This document shows positions 1 to 12,721 of a DNA stretch of 64,000 bases, one piece after another; positions within the stretch are counted from its first letter, which is position 1, and each line of letters opens with the position of its first letter. A model generated the notes under the pieces. The model saw nothing but the letters and a program-made list of their open reading frames with translations, was not told where the DNA came from and searched no databases. Source of the stretch: Chanos chanos (taxonomy: Eukaryota; Chordata; Actinopteri; Gonorynchiformes; Chanidae); assembly GCF_902362185.1 (NCBI RefSeq), contig NC_044497.1, positions 37,008,001-37,072,000 of the forward strand, read 5' to 3'. A program made the translations under genes and the position numbers.

Positions 1-664
1 GCAGAAACAGGAGCGGTGTATGGCAGCCTGTAAAGACATTAAATATTTGTCCTGGGAGGGGGTGGGGGTATTCTAAAAAGACTGCTGACGTACTGAATTG
101 TACAATATGCTGACCAATTTATCTATGTTTTCACACTACAGTATGCCATTGCTCAAAATGCAGTCGAAGATAATCTGAAAACAAACGGTGCCATTAAAGT
201 CGTTTAACACAAAACATTATGCATCATGAGTTACAACATGATATTAACTACCCTTTTTTTTTTTTTTAAGTCAACGACTGCAGCCTTGGTTATCTAACTT
301 CATACAAATAGAGAAACAACATTAGTCAAATTATCTGTGCTATTATTCTCATGCTAAACCAGCACCATAGGAAGAGTGAGTGGATTCTGAGATGCCAGTA
401 TGTAAGCCACTACCACATGTCATTGGGAAAAACGAGTTACAAAGTTACCACAAATTTTATGTGAAATTAGCTCATTTGAGATATGAAGAAGTGTCTTTTG
501 TTGCTATGATGCATTCAGTGCTACAGAGGCATAGAGTAGACGAGGCAGTATGGGACTGTGGAGTGCTCCTGGAATGTTTTTAAGCCTTAGTCTTCGGTGA
601 AAAGCATCCTCTGGATAGAGACACAGGCACAGCATCAACATGGTTCGTACTGAGCATTCATCTG

Positions 665-697
<33 letters not shown>

Positions 698-1151
698 GAG
701 TGATGTGCCACACGGGCCCATAATGACAAGACAAAAATGCACGAAGATGATGTGGAAGGGGAGAAATGTGATGTGAAATGTTACGTAACAAAATTTGATG
801 TGAAATTATCACTGAGAAATAAATGTTGTGGGGAGAAAGAAGATGAAAAGGCTTCTTTACGTAAATGAATTGCAAGAGCTTCCAAAACCGGTCAAAAAAT
901 GATGAGCTTCCAGTTTGTTAGCTTGTTTGGTTATCCCCCTTTAATCAGGGACCTGTACACAAAGTTGAGGCGTGGCCATCGGGAGGGAGGTGTTGTCAAT
1001 CAAGGCACGTGGGGACCAGAGGAAGTCCTCTAGCCTGCCACAGAAAGTCCCTCCTCTCCCATGAGGTCAGAGATCCACAATCTGACAGAAATCGGGTGTG
1101 TGGGTTGTATGGTACAGTGTTAAAAATAACAGTGGCAAGGCCAAACTAGTC
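1..1151. other. ppp4r2 3' UTR and flank
   Basis: No coding exon is visible here. The part nearest 1151 must be the 3' untranslated region of the minus-strand ppp4r2 gene. An ATTAAA-type poly(A) signal reads on the minus strand at 945-940, about 207 bases past the stop codon, so the transcript probably ends near 920. An interrupted (AC)n microsatellite lies at 664-699. The rest is AT-rich intergenic sequence in which I recognise nothing. Confidence 0.6.
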
Positions 1152-4100
1152 CTAGTCCATAGATTCCTCTCCAGTCTCTGAGCTGTTGGAAGAGTTCTCT
1201 GTGCTGCCCTCTGCTGGTGAAGATGAAGAACTACTGGAGCAGGCTGACACTACTTTTTCAGTGGAGCCCCCATCTTCACTACTACTGCTGCTACTGCTGA
1301 CTGCATCACTCTCCCTGACCTCCTGTGACTCAGCACTAGTGTCCTGGCCTGGCTGAGCCAGCTGTTCAGACGTCTTTGATTCAGGGCTGTTCTCCTCAAA
1401 CTGAGAGCGGCTCGGAGAATCCTCCTGCCCTGTGCCTTGGTCATCCAGAGGTTCTGTCTGTGTGCTAGACGGCTCTGAAGAGAGAGGGGGACTTGTTAAT
1501 GTCCTACAGAGACTTAGTAAATATTAAAAGCTCCTTAAATTAACGCAATGTAAAACCACCACCAATAAACTCTCATATCACTCATATCAAATTTTGAAAG
1601 ACACAGGTAATACAAAATAATTTATTTTCATATATTTTCCTTTCATGATCTGAAACATGCAGTTTGTGTAGGTAGTGTTATTTAGGCATCAAACACAGGA
1701 CTGCGACTCTTACCATGGTCGTCATTTCCCAGGTCAAAAGCTGCTTTACTGTCCTTTGCCTCTTCTCCGACGTCAGACGATGACTCTGGTATGTCTGACG
1801 AGCTTTCTGCAAGAACAGGGCTTTCTTTCCCATCATCCTCTTCCTCGTTCTCATCTTCAACGTCGCCATCTTTGTCAAATTTAAGCCTCTTCACATCATT
1901 CCTGTCTGTCTCTTCTAAATCCTCAGAACGTTTGTTCTTCAGAGAACTTTCTCTGGAAACGTCTGTCTCTGACAATGGTGAACCACTGCATAACAGAGCA
2001 GGCATTGTATTAAAGCTTTTATGTGCAAAAAGTTTGAAAGCAAGTTTGACATTACCTAAGTGAATGAGACAATGCTTTATGCATCATCAGAATACTGACT
2101 TTGTCTAGCAGTCAGTCAAATAATAACTTTTAAATCAGTCACACTGTGAAATAGCATAATTTACTAAAAGACAGTAAATAAATGCATGAAATAGCGAATC
2201 GGAAAGCTTTCTAAAAACAATACATTCCTTTACACACATACTAAGTATATACACTTAAGAGACTTGAACATGTGATTTGGGGGGGGGGGGGTTGGACATA
2301 CCTGGTGATTTTCTCAGGCTGTTCTGAGGCCAGGTCCTTGTTTTCTGTGCTGTCTGGAAGGCCGTTTGTGGAAGCTGAGCTTGACAATGTGAGCTTTGGT
2401 CTGTTCAAGGGTCTGGGTGTTCCTGGACCATTTACATTCCTTCCATGTGAAGCAGAGGAAGCAGAAGAAAGAAACACAAAAAAAGAGGGCAATCAAGATC
2501 AAAGTTACTTACTTATATAATCCCAATTCAACTTGCAATGGCTCAGTGACAGTTGATGGTAGTTCTGCTTATCTCTGGACACTTGCTATTTGAGAAATAT
2601 GACGTGCACCAAAGTTCGTTTTTTTCTCTCACCTCTCAACAAAAGCAGAAGAGTTTCCAGGAAACATGACTCCATTCATTCTGTTCACACAACTGGATCC
2701 ATTTTTCCTTCACAAACAAAGCGACTATCATCAGTGCACACGTCTTCAGGCATTCAAAATGTTTATGCTTACGAAGCAAATTCCAAGCATAAACTACAAC
2801 TGAAGCATTGTAAGGCCGTGGTGGAAAACCAGGGTGTAATCACAGTCCTGAAGGCACACTGAATTCAACTGCCACAACAGAACACTTCACATTACTCTTA
2901 AAGCTTTTCTTTTTTTTTTTTGAGATTTATATTTCTCTAGCTGCTATGAATCCTTAATAAACTTTACTTTTAATTGCTTTTAAACATTGGACAATGTATG
3001 CAATAGCTATTCAAGGCCATTTACATCTCAGGCCAAATGGTGGGGTCAGATAATCTATTTGACAGACACAGCAGGAGAAGAAAAAACTCTGAAATAGCAT
3101 GAGACTCACTCTGAGGTAGGATGCACATAACTCACCACCATCACGTTCTGAAAGGAAAGAATTCACTGCTTTATTATGCATTGATAGCTCTTTATAATTA
3201 TGAATAGACAGGACTTGACATTTCTGATATGTAGTGCCGGCAGAGGAAAATGAGAGAATTTATACTCCTCACAATGTATTAAGGGGAACGGGACATAACA
3301 CATTTTCATCTTCAGAATTGATCTTTGTCATGTTATACAGCATTAGTCCTAATATCCATTTGTTTGAACGTTCAAAAAGCAAAAAAGAAAGCAAAATACC
3401 CTGCAAAACAGAGACCACTCTTTAGTGCTGTTCTTGGTAAGTTACTGTTGAGAATCTCTGCATTCACTTCAGCTGGGCTTACCTTCTCCACTCCTCTCAG
3501 GAACTTGTCTGTTCCTGTGTAGTTTCTCTTAGGTTCAGTGAGCAGTTCGCACAGACGCTGGATAGTAAATGGAATCCTGGACAACACAGATCAATTTGAT
3601 GTGACACGCAACACACATACATGCCAGTTTGTATGACAGTTTAATCTAGCTTTTAATAAACCACAAGTTACAATAGTTACATTTTGCCAGCCTAGAAAAT
3701 GCAGCGTTAAAAGTCAAGAAACTGACTGTTCTCCTGTTTGTAACAATTAACAAAGATCAGTATAACTAAAAAAGAAAAAAAAAACATTACACCGATAAGG
3801 ACATCTCAGCATCTACTAAACCTGACAAAACTGACAAAAACCGAATATGAGAATGTGAGGGAGCTTTTTGATTGCTTGTGACTTACCCATTATACCCATT
3901 AACAATTTTGAGTATCCTCTCTTTCATCTCCTCAAAGGGAATGTGCTCCACATTTGGATTTGCTGGGCCACGCTGCTCTGGGCATGAGGCTCTGAAATCA
4001 TCCATTACTTTCTCCAGTTTAAAGAGAAAGTAGCTTTTGAACTGGGACCACGGGATCCTAAATGGTAAAGAAATAAAATCACAAACCAATAATCTGTATT

Positions 4101-6086
4101 AAAATTCTTTCAATGTAACAATATTCAAAAATGATGCAAGGACAGCACCACTGTCTATCAATATTCCTTTGGAGTGGAGGGTTGGGCAGAGCTTTCTGAC
4201 TGACGCTTAGCCTTGAGAGGCGCAAGTAACAAAAATGAGTCAAATTACAGGACAAGAGAGACAGAAGGAACAAACAATTATTCACATGAATTGATAAATA
4301 CGGCAGAAGACACAAACATTTCCACATTAACTGATAAATGATTTTTATTAAATCCCCTTGGAAGGCATCACATCACTTGAGAATATACCACTGTAGTTTT
4401 CAGTTTGTGTGCACTGTCATCATATTTCTTTTTTATCAAGGAATATTGGATACTTCCACTTTTATCTGAGATCACCTTGGATGATAATGGCAGTTTTGCG
4501 GCATGGATAATGATAACACAAAATGGTGATGAATAAAAAAAATTAGTCATGGTTTATAAATCAAATTGGCACGTTTTTCATCAAATGACATTTGAATTGC
4601 TAAAATGAGATGACTGACTGCATTTTAATTGACGTGTACTTTGACATTTTTGTTACTTCCATCCCTCATGAATTTACAACATCTGAACATAAATCCAATT
4701 GGCAGCTGAAGCAACCTTCACACTGAAAATAATGTAATAAGGTATTCATCAAGACATCCAGTTTTTTTTATTGCCACTGAGTTGAATTGAGCTTTGTAAA
4801 ACTGCAAAATACCACCATGCTTGTAGCAAATTTAACTAAACCAAATCATATTACTTTATCAAGATCGCGAATATCACTAATTATGAAAGAAAAGGTAGTT
4901 TGCCATCAACTTACATTGTCTCTCCAGTTTTGGCAACATGACACAAGAACTGATCCAAAACAGGACATGTCTCCTTCTTTCCTTTCTTTTCGAAATCTAG
5001 GTTGAATTTATATAAGCAAAAGGTGACAAGACGACAACATTAAGCCAACAGTAACTACAACAACACAATTACAGCAATCGATAATGAATCAAAGTGATAC
5101 CACAATTTAGCAATTTTGTACGATCTGTCTTTGAAGTTACGTAAGCATTTGGCAAAGTAGAGTACCTAGTTAAAAAACAAACAAACAAAAAAAACTCATG
5201 GCCAGTTTCAATTGGTTCACTGACTAGAGAATGTCAAGCTGTTCAGTCTTATCTGTTGCACAGCTTTAGCCACAGCGAACAGAAAGTTGCGGAGTCAGAC
5301 TCATTGCGGTCTACAGCTCAGTAATTAAAGTTGCTACTTAGGCTAATTTTCACTTGATTGACCTCAACTAGCATAAACCAATACGCATGCTTACGTAATT
5401 AGTGCGATACTGTACACGAATTAGTCGCTCCGTCAGAGCAAACGTTGGCTTCCAACAGGTCAGACAACCCTTCTTGCAGACTTTGGCTGCTAACCATTAG
5501 TCTTCTTATTTTCAGCAGAAAAGCAGGTGACTTGTCCTAGATGTTTGCAGGCAGCTATCATAATGTAGTTAGTCGACCTAGTATAGCCATATGTGATAGT
5601 TGGCAAAGGCCAGAATAGCAGTCAAACAACCATCCTAATATTGCGTTAGGTTAGCTAACTTAACCTAGGTAAATTTTACAGAGGTACAGTTGTCTGAACT
5701 TCAGGCTAACTTAGGTTTGCTCAGTGAAGCCAACTAGGTTAGCTAGTTAGCTTACCTACCCGGCTTCCATGAAATTAACACAATATGATGCACTAAAATC
5801 TCTATATTTACACTGGTATGTAATATGTGAAGAGAGTGAAGAATTTCTTTGTGTGTTTCTTTTCTGACCAGGAAAATGGAACCGAATTTGTTTTCCAAGG
5901 AGGGTACCAGCTATCGTTATGTTAGCATAACTCCTCAACTCACTGTTTGATGTTAGCCAACAAGTTAGCACTGCTAACTAACAAATGAAACCACGGATTT
6001 CTCTAACCAGGTTCCTATAGTGGCGACGTATATCAAAAGCGTACACCGTTACCTTTGAAAGCTGATAGAAGTGTGTCGATTTCCAT
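1152..6086 (-). CDS. ppp4r2: Protein phosphatase 4 regulatory subunit 2
   Basis: This subunit targets the PP4 catalytic subunit, a serine/threonine phosphatase acting in DNA repair, centrosome function and snRNP maturation. Nine exons, in minus order: 6086-6053, 4996-4915, 4057-3887, 3576-3483, 3147-3110, 2707-2633, 2439-2302, 1985-1714, 1474-1152. They join in phase to 408 residues. The conserved R2 core spans about residues 12-140, with [47 protein letters not shown] and [15 protein letters not shown] all close to the human protein. Residues 141-200 keep [12 protein letters not shown] and [13 protein letters not shown]. The tail (about 212-408) is acidic, serine-rich and probably disordered, and includes a basic KRLKFDK patch. 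The start is the first ATG, and the protein begins [12 protein letters not shown]. The gene is divergent from rybp. In human the neighbouring SHQ1 and GXYLT2 lie between these two genes. Identity is secure; which teleost duplicate this is was not determined. Confidence 0.95.
2279..2291. repeat. 13-base G run beside a ppp4r2 donor
   Basis: Thirteen consecutive G on the plus strand read as 13 C in the ppp4r2 transcript. They begin about ten bases inside the intron that starts at the exon 7 donor (GT at 2301-2300). Such runs are length-unstable. Confidence 0.9.
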
Positions 6087-7257
6087 GGTTGTGGCAAATC
6101 CTTACTGCCCAGTTTGCTCAGAAACAGAAAACAGTAACACCGAGAACAACCAAGTAAACCTTTAATATGGCGCCCATTGCGTCACTTCCTACACGTTGAT
6201 CATTTGATCATGCCCTAATGGTTAATATTTACCGTAAGTGATCCGTGCCTAAACTGATCACAGTGAGGTGTTTCCATTTGACATGAATTTACTTCACACT
6301 TGGGGCTCAGTTAAGAGCAACACCAGTTTCCAAACATGATTCGTACCATCATTATTACAAATAACTAAAGCACAGTTCAGCCAACCTCTTTGTTAGTATG
6401 TCAATAATTGTTCCTGTTTTAATTTTAAGCATTTATTTTAAAAAAAAATATAAAGATAAGACTACCTCAATGATTCCACCACTGTAAAATGTTAGAATGT
6501 GTTGCAGGAACAATGCAAGTCACAGACAGGTGAAAGTTAAACAGGTTACTTGGGAAAGACTAAGTTTGACTGAAACGCCATCTGGTGTTTCAGAAAAGAG
6601 TCACACTGACTGCTTCACGACGAGAGATTTTTATTTGTTTTATTCCCCAAAAAATTAACGTGGTATCCATTTCCCGTGAGGTCTATAGCAAGACTAACAA
6701 ACTGATAATACATAATCTTAATGGCTATAGTAATGCTACTGATAAAGTCCGTTTTATAATTAAAATGGACTTTACACAATTTATTGGTTTAGCTAGTGCA
6801 GTCTCCATCTCTGTCACGAGAAAACACACTCTACATACTTTCCTCAATGACCAGTGTTCTCTAATTGCATCTTGTCTTCTGAATCAGTTGACTCTATATG
6901 GAGCCTTCACTGAGGGGGTTCACTCTCAGTGTGACTGCGCGTGGACAACTGCGCAATTATCATTGTATGTGTCTAACTAATATCTATCTATAGCTTTCTT
7001 TCTTGCTTTCTTTCTTGCTTTCTTTCTGTCTTGCCACTGTGTTCCTCATTTCCTAAAATCGCAGGACTTTTAAACCAAGAGACCATACGATTGGCTAAAA
7101 ATCTAGTCACATGACGCACAGACGCCTTCCTTGCGCTGCTTCATCGGTCAACGGGTGCAAGTCTGCGAAAGCTGCGGCTGCGGCGGCTCTGTCTGGACTC
7201 AGTACTGTAAGATACAAAAGCCCCCCTGCCTCTGCAAGACAGTGCTTTTTTCCCACT
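6087..7257. promoter_or_regulatory. Shared head-to-head promoter of ppp4r2 and rybp
   Basis: The two start codons face away from each other 1.17 kb apart. On the ppp4r2 side, 6166-6190 carries a YY1-like ATGGCGCC core and, read on the minus strand, AGGAAGTGACGC, a composite ETS plus CRE half-site common in housekeeping promoters. On the rybp side, 7110-7260 is GC-richer with CpGs and is probably the rybp 5' UTR. A (CTTT)n tract lies at about 6993-7028. The middle is AT-rich. Its longest open frame (6585-6980) lacks an ATG and resembles nothing I know. Confidence 0.55.
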
Positions 7258-10200
7258 ATGGGCGATCAGAGAAGCCCAGCCAGGTATTTTATCGTTTAAA
7301 CGCTCGGATGATTTCACTTGTATCCTTAAAAATGTGACGCGAGGGAGTCTACTTTAGATATTTCGAGCATCTGTTTTCCCTTATCTGCTCGTCAGGGTTA
7401 AATTGGAAAAAGCGCAGCCATGGCGGCTTTTGTAGCTTGTATCATTTTGGTGGCTAAGCTATTCATTCTTAGACAAAGAAAATGTATGATTGAGCCCGGT
7501 CGTGCTTATGAATTCTATTGTCGCGTCCCCGCAGGAATCCCTCACACAGCTCTTAACGAATCGGCAACGTATTGACATACAAATTATGGTAGCCAAGAAA
7601 ATTAGGATTTTAAGTTGTTTATATGCCTTCCATTATGCGAGTGCTGAAGTGAAGTGGTTAATCTCTAGAATAATGTGGAACAAGGGGACTTGACACCCTT
7701 TTGTTACATTTTACAGGCCAAAAAGACAAGCCAAGCTTTCGGCAGACGACGGATTCTGGGACTGTAGCGTCTGCACCTTCAAGAACAGCGCAGAGGCATT
7801 TAAATGCAGTATATGTGATGTGCGGAAAGGCACATCGACAAGGTAAACTGATGCTCTTTTTCCGGCACCGCAAAGCCTTCGGAAGCAAAGCCCTCTCATT
7901 ATTACACTAACGAAAACCGTCGTTTAAACCCAGAATATAAAAAGACATAACAATATTTAATATTCTTACTTGTTGATATACACAAATGTTGTATCGATTA
8001 AGAAATATAGGTTATAGCAGATTTGAGCCTTGAATCAAGCTAGAATATTTTACTTAGCCCGAATAATAAAGATTCTGAAAGTGCAAGCTGTGTTAAGATA
8101 TTTATGTGTATAACCCTCTACTTCTCTCACTCGAAGGGAACAAAGGAACATTGGTGCAGAGTGTGTCTGTGCCATTTTGCACTAAAGCTAACAATAATGT
8201 CAAAATGGTATGAGTCTGAACAGTTTGTCTTCATCACACTGTCTGTATACATTGCCAGGTTCATTTGTTTGGAGGCAGTGTCAGTCAAAATTTCATCCAT
8301 TGTTCAGGCTCAGTTAAACTATTCGCACTGCAACTCTCTCATCAATGGGAATGATCCAAATTGCCTCTCTAACCAGATATTTTGATGGTATTGAGGATAC
8401 CTGACGATGCAATAAGGCAAAAGCAAGGCAAAGTCATACGGCTGACAGAGTGAGGATTTGTGTGGTCTCAGTAGACTTGCTGTGCAATCTCAACCCAAAG
8501 CATAGCAAAGATTAGGGATAGCAGCATGTGCTCTCTGGTTCTGGTGCCTTTAGATTTATTTAAAGCGCTTCCAATCAGACAATTTTTTTAAGAAATCCAT
8601 TTCAAATCACCAGGCGAAGTGGTTGTCACTCTAGTTCTGTATATTTTTGATAATTTTTTTCTTCTTTTGTTACAAATCAACACTGAAGTATCTCTGTAAC
8701 ACTGCTGTTTCCTGCCCTCACATTTCTGATTACCGATGTTCATGTCTGGCACGGAGTGTTTGTGTGTGTATGTCTCCGTATGTGTGTAAGTGTGTGCACA
8801 CGTCTGTGTAATTATGGTTCAGTTACAGACACTGAGGGCTTTAAAACTTTAACAGAACCCTTTGATTGGCGTACAGACGAGCCAAACTCTTATTTAACAC
8901 CCGTTTTAACACGGTGTTACACTAATTGCATGGGACCTTTTGAAAGATGTCTGTCGCATTAATCATGATGTGGTTGGTGGTTTTTCTGATTCATAGTTAA
9001 GGTAATTGACAGAGAGGTGACACTTGAGTGTTTGGGCCTGATGTAGAAAGCTTCAAACTGCCTATTCATGGGCTGTGAGAGGCTTCCTACAACAGCTATA
9101 TTTCAGGAGTTTCATCCTGTTGAATAAAAATAGGAAATGACAGTTGTCATTTTAGTAGGCCAGTTTAGAGATAAGACTGACTCATGTTCAATGAATAATG
9201 ATGAAACGTTCAAGCAGATGTCCACCATTAATTCAGAGTCATTTGAATCTTATTACTTAATAGTTCTTCCCATATTACTTTACAATGATGAACACTTCTA
9301 TGAAGGAGTATTCCACTGTATATACATGATGAATGGAGATGCCATACCAGCTATATGCCATGCCATATAGTGAAGCTTATCTGGGTTGATTTACTGTATT
9401 AGAGTTTCATAAAAAAAAAAAATAAAATTAAAAACCGCATAGGCCTGCATGATTTGCACGTCCCTTAAGAAGATTTAAAAACTCACCAGCTGCTTAATAT
9501 TTTGCAGGAAATTTTCTTTCTGTTGGCCAGACTGTCACTGGTTTGCATGAAGATCATGAGTGACACCTCAATTCAGTGTTACAAAGTATTTTGTTTTGTG
9601 ATTTGAACTGTTTTTTGTGTGTGTGTGTAAGTGTAAGGTCTCTCTCCTTCATACAACTCTTGAGTTATTATGACCCTGGACAAAGTGGTCTTGTTTAACT
9701 GAATGACCTGTTTGATATTGATTTATTGTTTGATATTGATATTAATTGCTGCTTCTTATATGAGCCTACGGTGAAATTGGTTAAGTTTTAAGAGGGCCTC
9801 AACAATGACATTGTGTCCAGGTTTGGTGGACAGATTGTCCAAACTACAAGGTTGCTGAGCGATTATAGTAGTTGTTATGGAGATGGATGGATGGTATATA
9901 TGTTGTCTCTGTGTGGAATTTGACCAGCATCCCCCTGAGTGGATGACCGAGAACACTGAAGATCCTAAACCTTAATCATTCTTCTTGACTGTATTAATGA
10001 CCTTGAAGAAGCTTACATATTTAAATATCTGTGACTGACTTGAGGAGATGACCTGTGACCTAACAAGTGTTTGGCCATTTGGCTTAATTAAGATGAGTAA
10101 TCATGCGAGCTGTCAGAGAAGTCAAAGAAACCAAGAACAGCAGCTCTGTAATCAGATTAGTCTTTGTTGATTACATGAGTCTCATTGTTCCTCAGTGTGA

Positions 10201-12721
10201 GATTAATCTCTGGCAGGACACGGATAATCAGATTAGAACAGATTGACTCAGACCTGTCAATCAATATATACACTCCTTGCTAGGACATAGGAGAACTGAA
10301 ACCTAATTGTGTTGCATCTAGTTTCATTTTTGTCACAGCACAGCACAGATTTGTGATTTGATCTAATTCATATATTTAGTTGTAACAGTTTTGATATGTA
10401 ATTTGTTGCAAAATTGCGACAGACTTGATTTTTTTTCCATGAACAAAAGTAAAGAGTACATGGTTGATACTACAGAAAAAAGGTAATTTTCAATAAAGGG
10501 GTCATATAGAGCTAGCTGTAACTTACTAGACCTTGTAATTCAGTTTGGCTTGAAGTGTAGAGAACAAATGGACTGAGTCTCTTCAGTGTAGGGGACTGAA
10601 GTTTTGAGTAAATATTTCTAAAAAAATATTTCTAAATATGATGAATGGTGTATATTGAACTGTAGATGTCACTGATACTAACTATTGCACACTCTTAAAA
10701 AAATCTCTGGTCTAGATGTGCTAGTCAGGAGATTTGATAGAAATCACAAAGAATCCCCAGATAGTGACCAGTTTTACTGCTTTATCAAAATGTTGTTGAA
10801 GGACAGACATTTATAAGTTGTAATCATGTGTAAAACTCTTTTGAATTCTGTGTTTGCTCCCTGAAAATATTGCCTTTTTTTTTTTTTTTTTTTCCTTCAG
10901 GAAACCCAGACTAAACCCTCAACTCGTGGCCCAGCAGGTAGCCCAACAGTACGCATCCCCACCTCCTCCAAAGAAAGAGAGGAGAGAGAGATCAGAGAAA
11001 GAGAGAGCTGACATGGATCTGGCCGAGGACGATCACTTTGACATGGACAACTCTGATTCAGACAGGCTTAGTAGTGTTCACCCAGACTCTGATCACCCAG
11101 ACAGACTGACTCTGGACAGGGTTCACACGAGCAAAGAGAGAGGACAGGACAGAATCGGACTGAATAAGCTACAGCAGCAGGACTTGGACAGGAGGCCAGA
11201 GAAGGGAGGTCTTAGCCAGGAGCAGCTTCACCAAAACCAGATGGACAAGGACCACTTGGACCCGGAATCGGCACAGCCTCAAAGGGGGCACGTGGACAAG
11301 GAACATCCCAAAATAGGAGGTGGATCTGGAGCACACGGGGTGGATCGAGTGCGATCTGAGAGAGAGTTACTGAAAAAAGACAAGTTTGAGAGGGGGATGC
11401 CTGAGAAAGACAAACACAGAGAAAAGGGCACAACCACTCCCACTAAGAAAACTACTGGTAAAAAGACAAAGTGAGTACTGCCCTAGCTCCTCTGTGTTTG
11501 ACACTGATTCTATGTTGTTTAATACAGCATTATCAGCTTAATTTCATTGAGATATGACACAAAACAGAGCTAACCATTTTATGACTCCTGACTTATTTGA
11601 CTCTAAACTGTTGTGTTGTGTTAGAAGGAGCTATTTTCATTGCTAGATTTTCTGCAGGTAGTTGGACTTATTATGCCTGCTGTAAATAAAAATAAATAAA
11701 TGTAAAAAAAAAAAAAAAGCAGACCACATTGACATTATGTTTTTTTCTGTTCAGGTCAAGTTGTTTGCATTGTATTTCATCTCTCACAGTGTGTGTGGAC
11801 TTCCAAAGAGGCTCATTCCTTAAATGGAGTCATTCATGAATTTGTCTTAAGAAAAAAAAGAAACAGTTTATTTCAAGTGAATATGTGATTGTATGTTTGT
11901 GGATAACAGTGCAGATGGCTTGATTGTAATTTCCTCCATATCAATTTCATCCTTATCATATTATTTTTAGACCCAAATCGGTCCATACTGGTCCACCCAG
12001 TGAGAGAACAAGCTCAAAGTCAGGGAAGTCAACAAAGAAGAGCAACAAGTCACTCGTAACAAGGTAAATCGTATTTCATTTCCAGGAACCTGCTCTGTTA
12101 TCAGAAGTGCAGGATATGGTAGTAGATGAAGCACTGCTTACTTACCAATCTACTGCATTTCTAATAACAAAGGGTGCAGTTAGAGCATGACGATTTCACT
12201 CTCAATGTTATCTCATCCTGAAAATCTTAAAAGCCCCTGCTTGTGCGAATTCCAGTGTTAACCTTATATACATAGCCTTGTGCATAGTACAGGCTATGAG
12301 CTACACCATGTTTCTATATTCATGTTCATACTTGTTGAAACATACATTCAATTCAAATATTAAGATTCACCTCATACCTTATTTCTACAGAGATTTGGTT
12401 GCATTGTTGATTCAGTAGATCTGCTCTGCATATGTAATCTTGAGCTTGTATATTTTCATTTTGTACCCCAGACCCAGACTGAAGAACATTGACCGAAGCT
12501 CTGCTCAGCAGCTTGCCATAACTGTGGGCAACGTAACTGTTATCATCACTGACTTTAAGGAGAAGAAACGCTCCTCCTCCACGTCCTCCTCTACCGTGAC
12601 CTCCACGACTGGATCAGACCTGCAGCACCAGAACTCTGGGTCTGAGAGCACTGACAGGGGCTCCTCACGAGCCTCCACCCCAAGACGAGACCTCTCCACT
12701 GGACATAAAGTGTCCTTATGA
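7258..12721 (+). CDS. rybp: RING1 and YY1 binding protein
   Basis: RYBP is the defining subunit of variant PRC1. It bridges RING1B to DNA-binding factors and binds ubiquitinated H2A through an NZF zinc finger. Five exons: 7258-7283, 7717-7842, 10901-11470, 11971-12063, 12472-12721; 354 residues. The RanBP2-type finger spans about residues 20-47, with Cys25, Cys28, Cys39, Cys42 and the ubiquitin-contacting Thr29-Phe30 pair. [18 protein letters not shown] follows at 52. The C-terminal RING1B/YY1-binding segment is at about 272-306 ([20 protein letters not shown], then [11 protein letters not shown]). Exon 4 resembles the RYBP-specific KPKS...PPSE segment, favouring RYBP over its paralogue YAF2, as does synteny. 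The protein is 126 residues longer than human RYBP, mostly from an expanded charged linker in exon 3. The ATG at 7258 has A at -3 and G at +4; an in-frame ATG at 7111 in poorer context could add 49 residues. Confidence 0.93.
10081..10275. promoter_or_regulatory. Candidate enhancer in rybp intron 2
   Basis: Two identical 11-base palindromic homeodomain sites, TAATCAGATTA, lie at 10149-10159 and 10225-10235. The second is followed at 10254-10263 by CTGTCAATCA, the reverse complement of the PBX-MEIS consensus TGATTGACAG. Single TAATC or GATTA cores occur nearby. The rest of this 3 kb intron (7843-10900) shows no exon or mobile element that I recognise. The clustering suggests a developmental enhancer; this is inference from motifs alone. 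Confidence 0.35.

Noticed and set aside
6585-6980. 131-codon open frame between ppp4r2 and rybp
   Set aside because: It begins with GTG and not ATG, has low-complexity AT-driven composition and matches no family I know.
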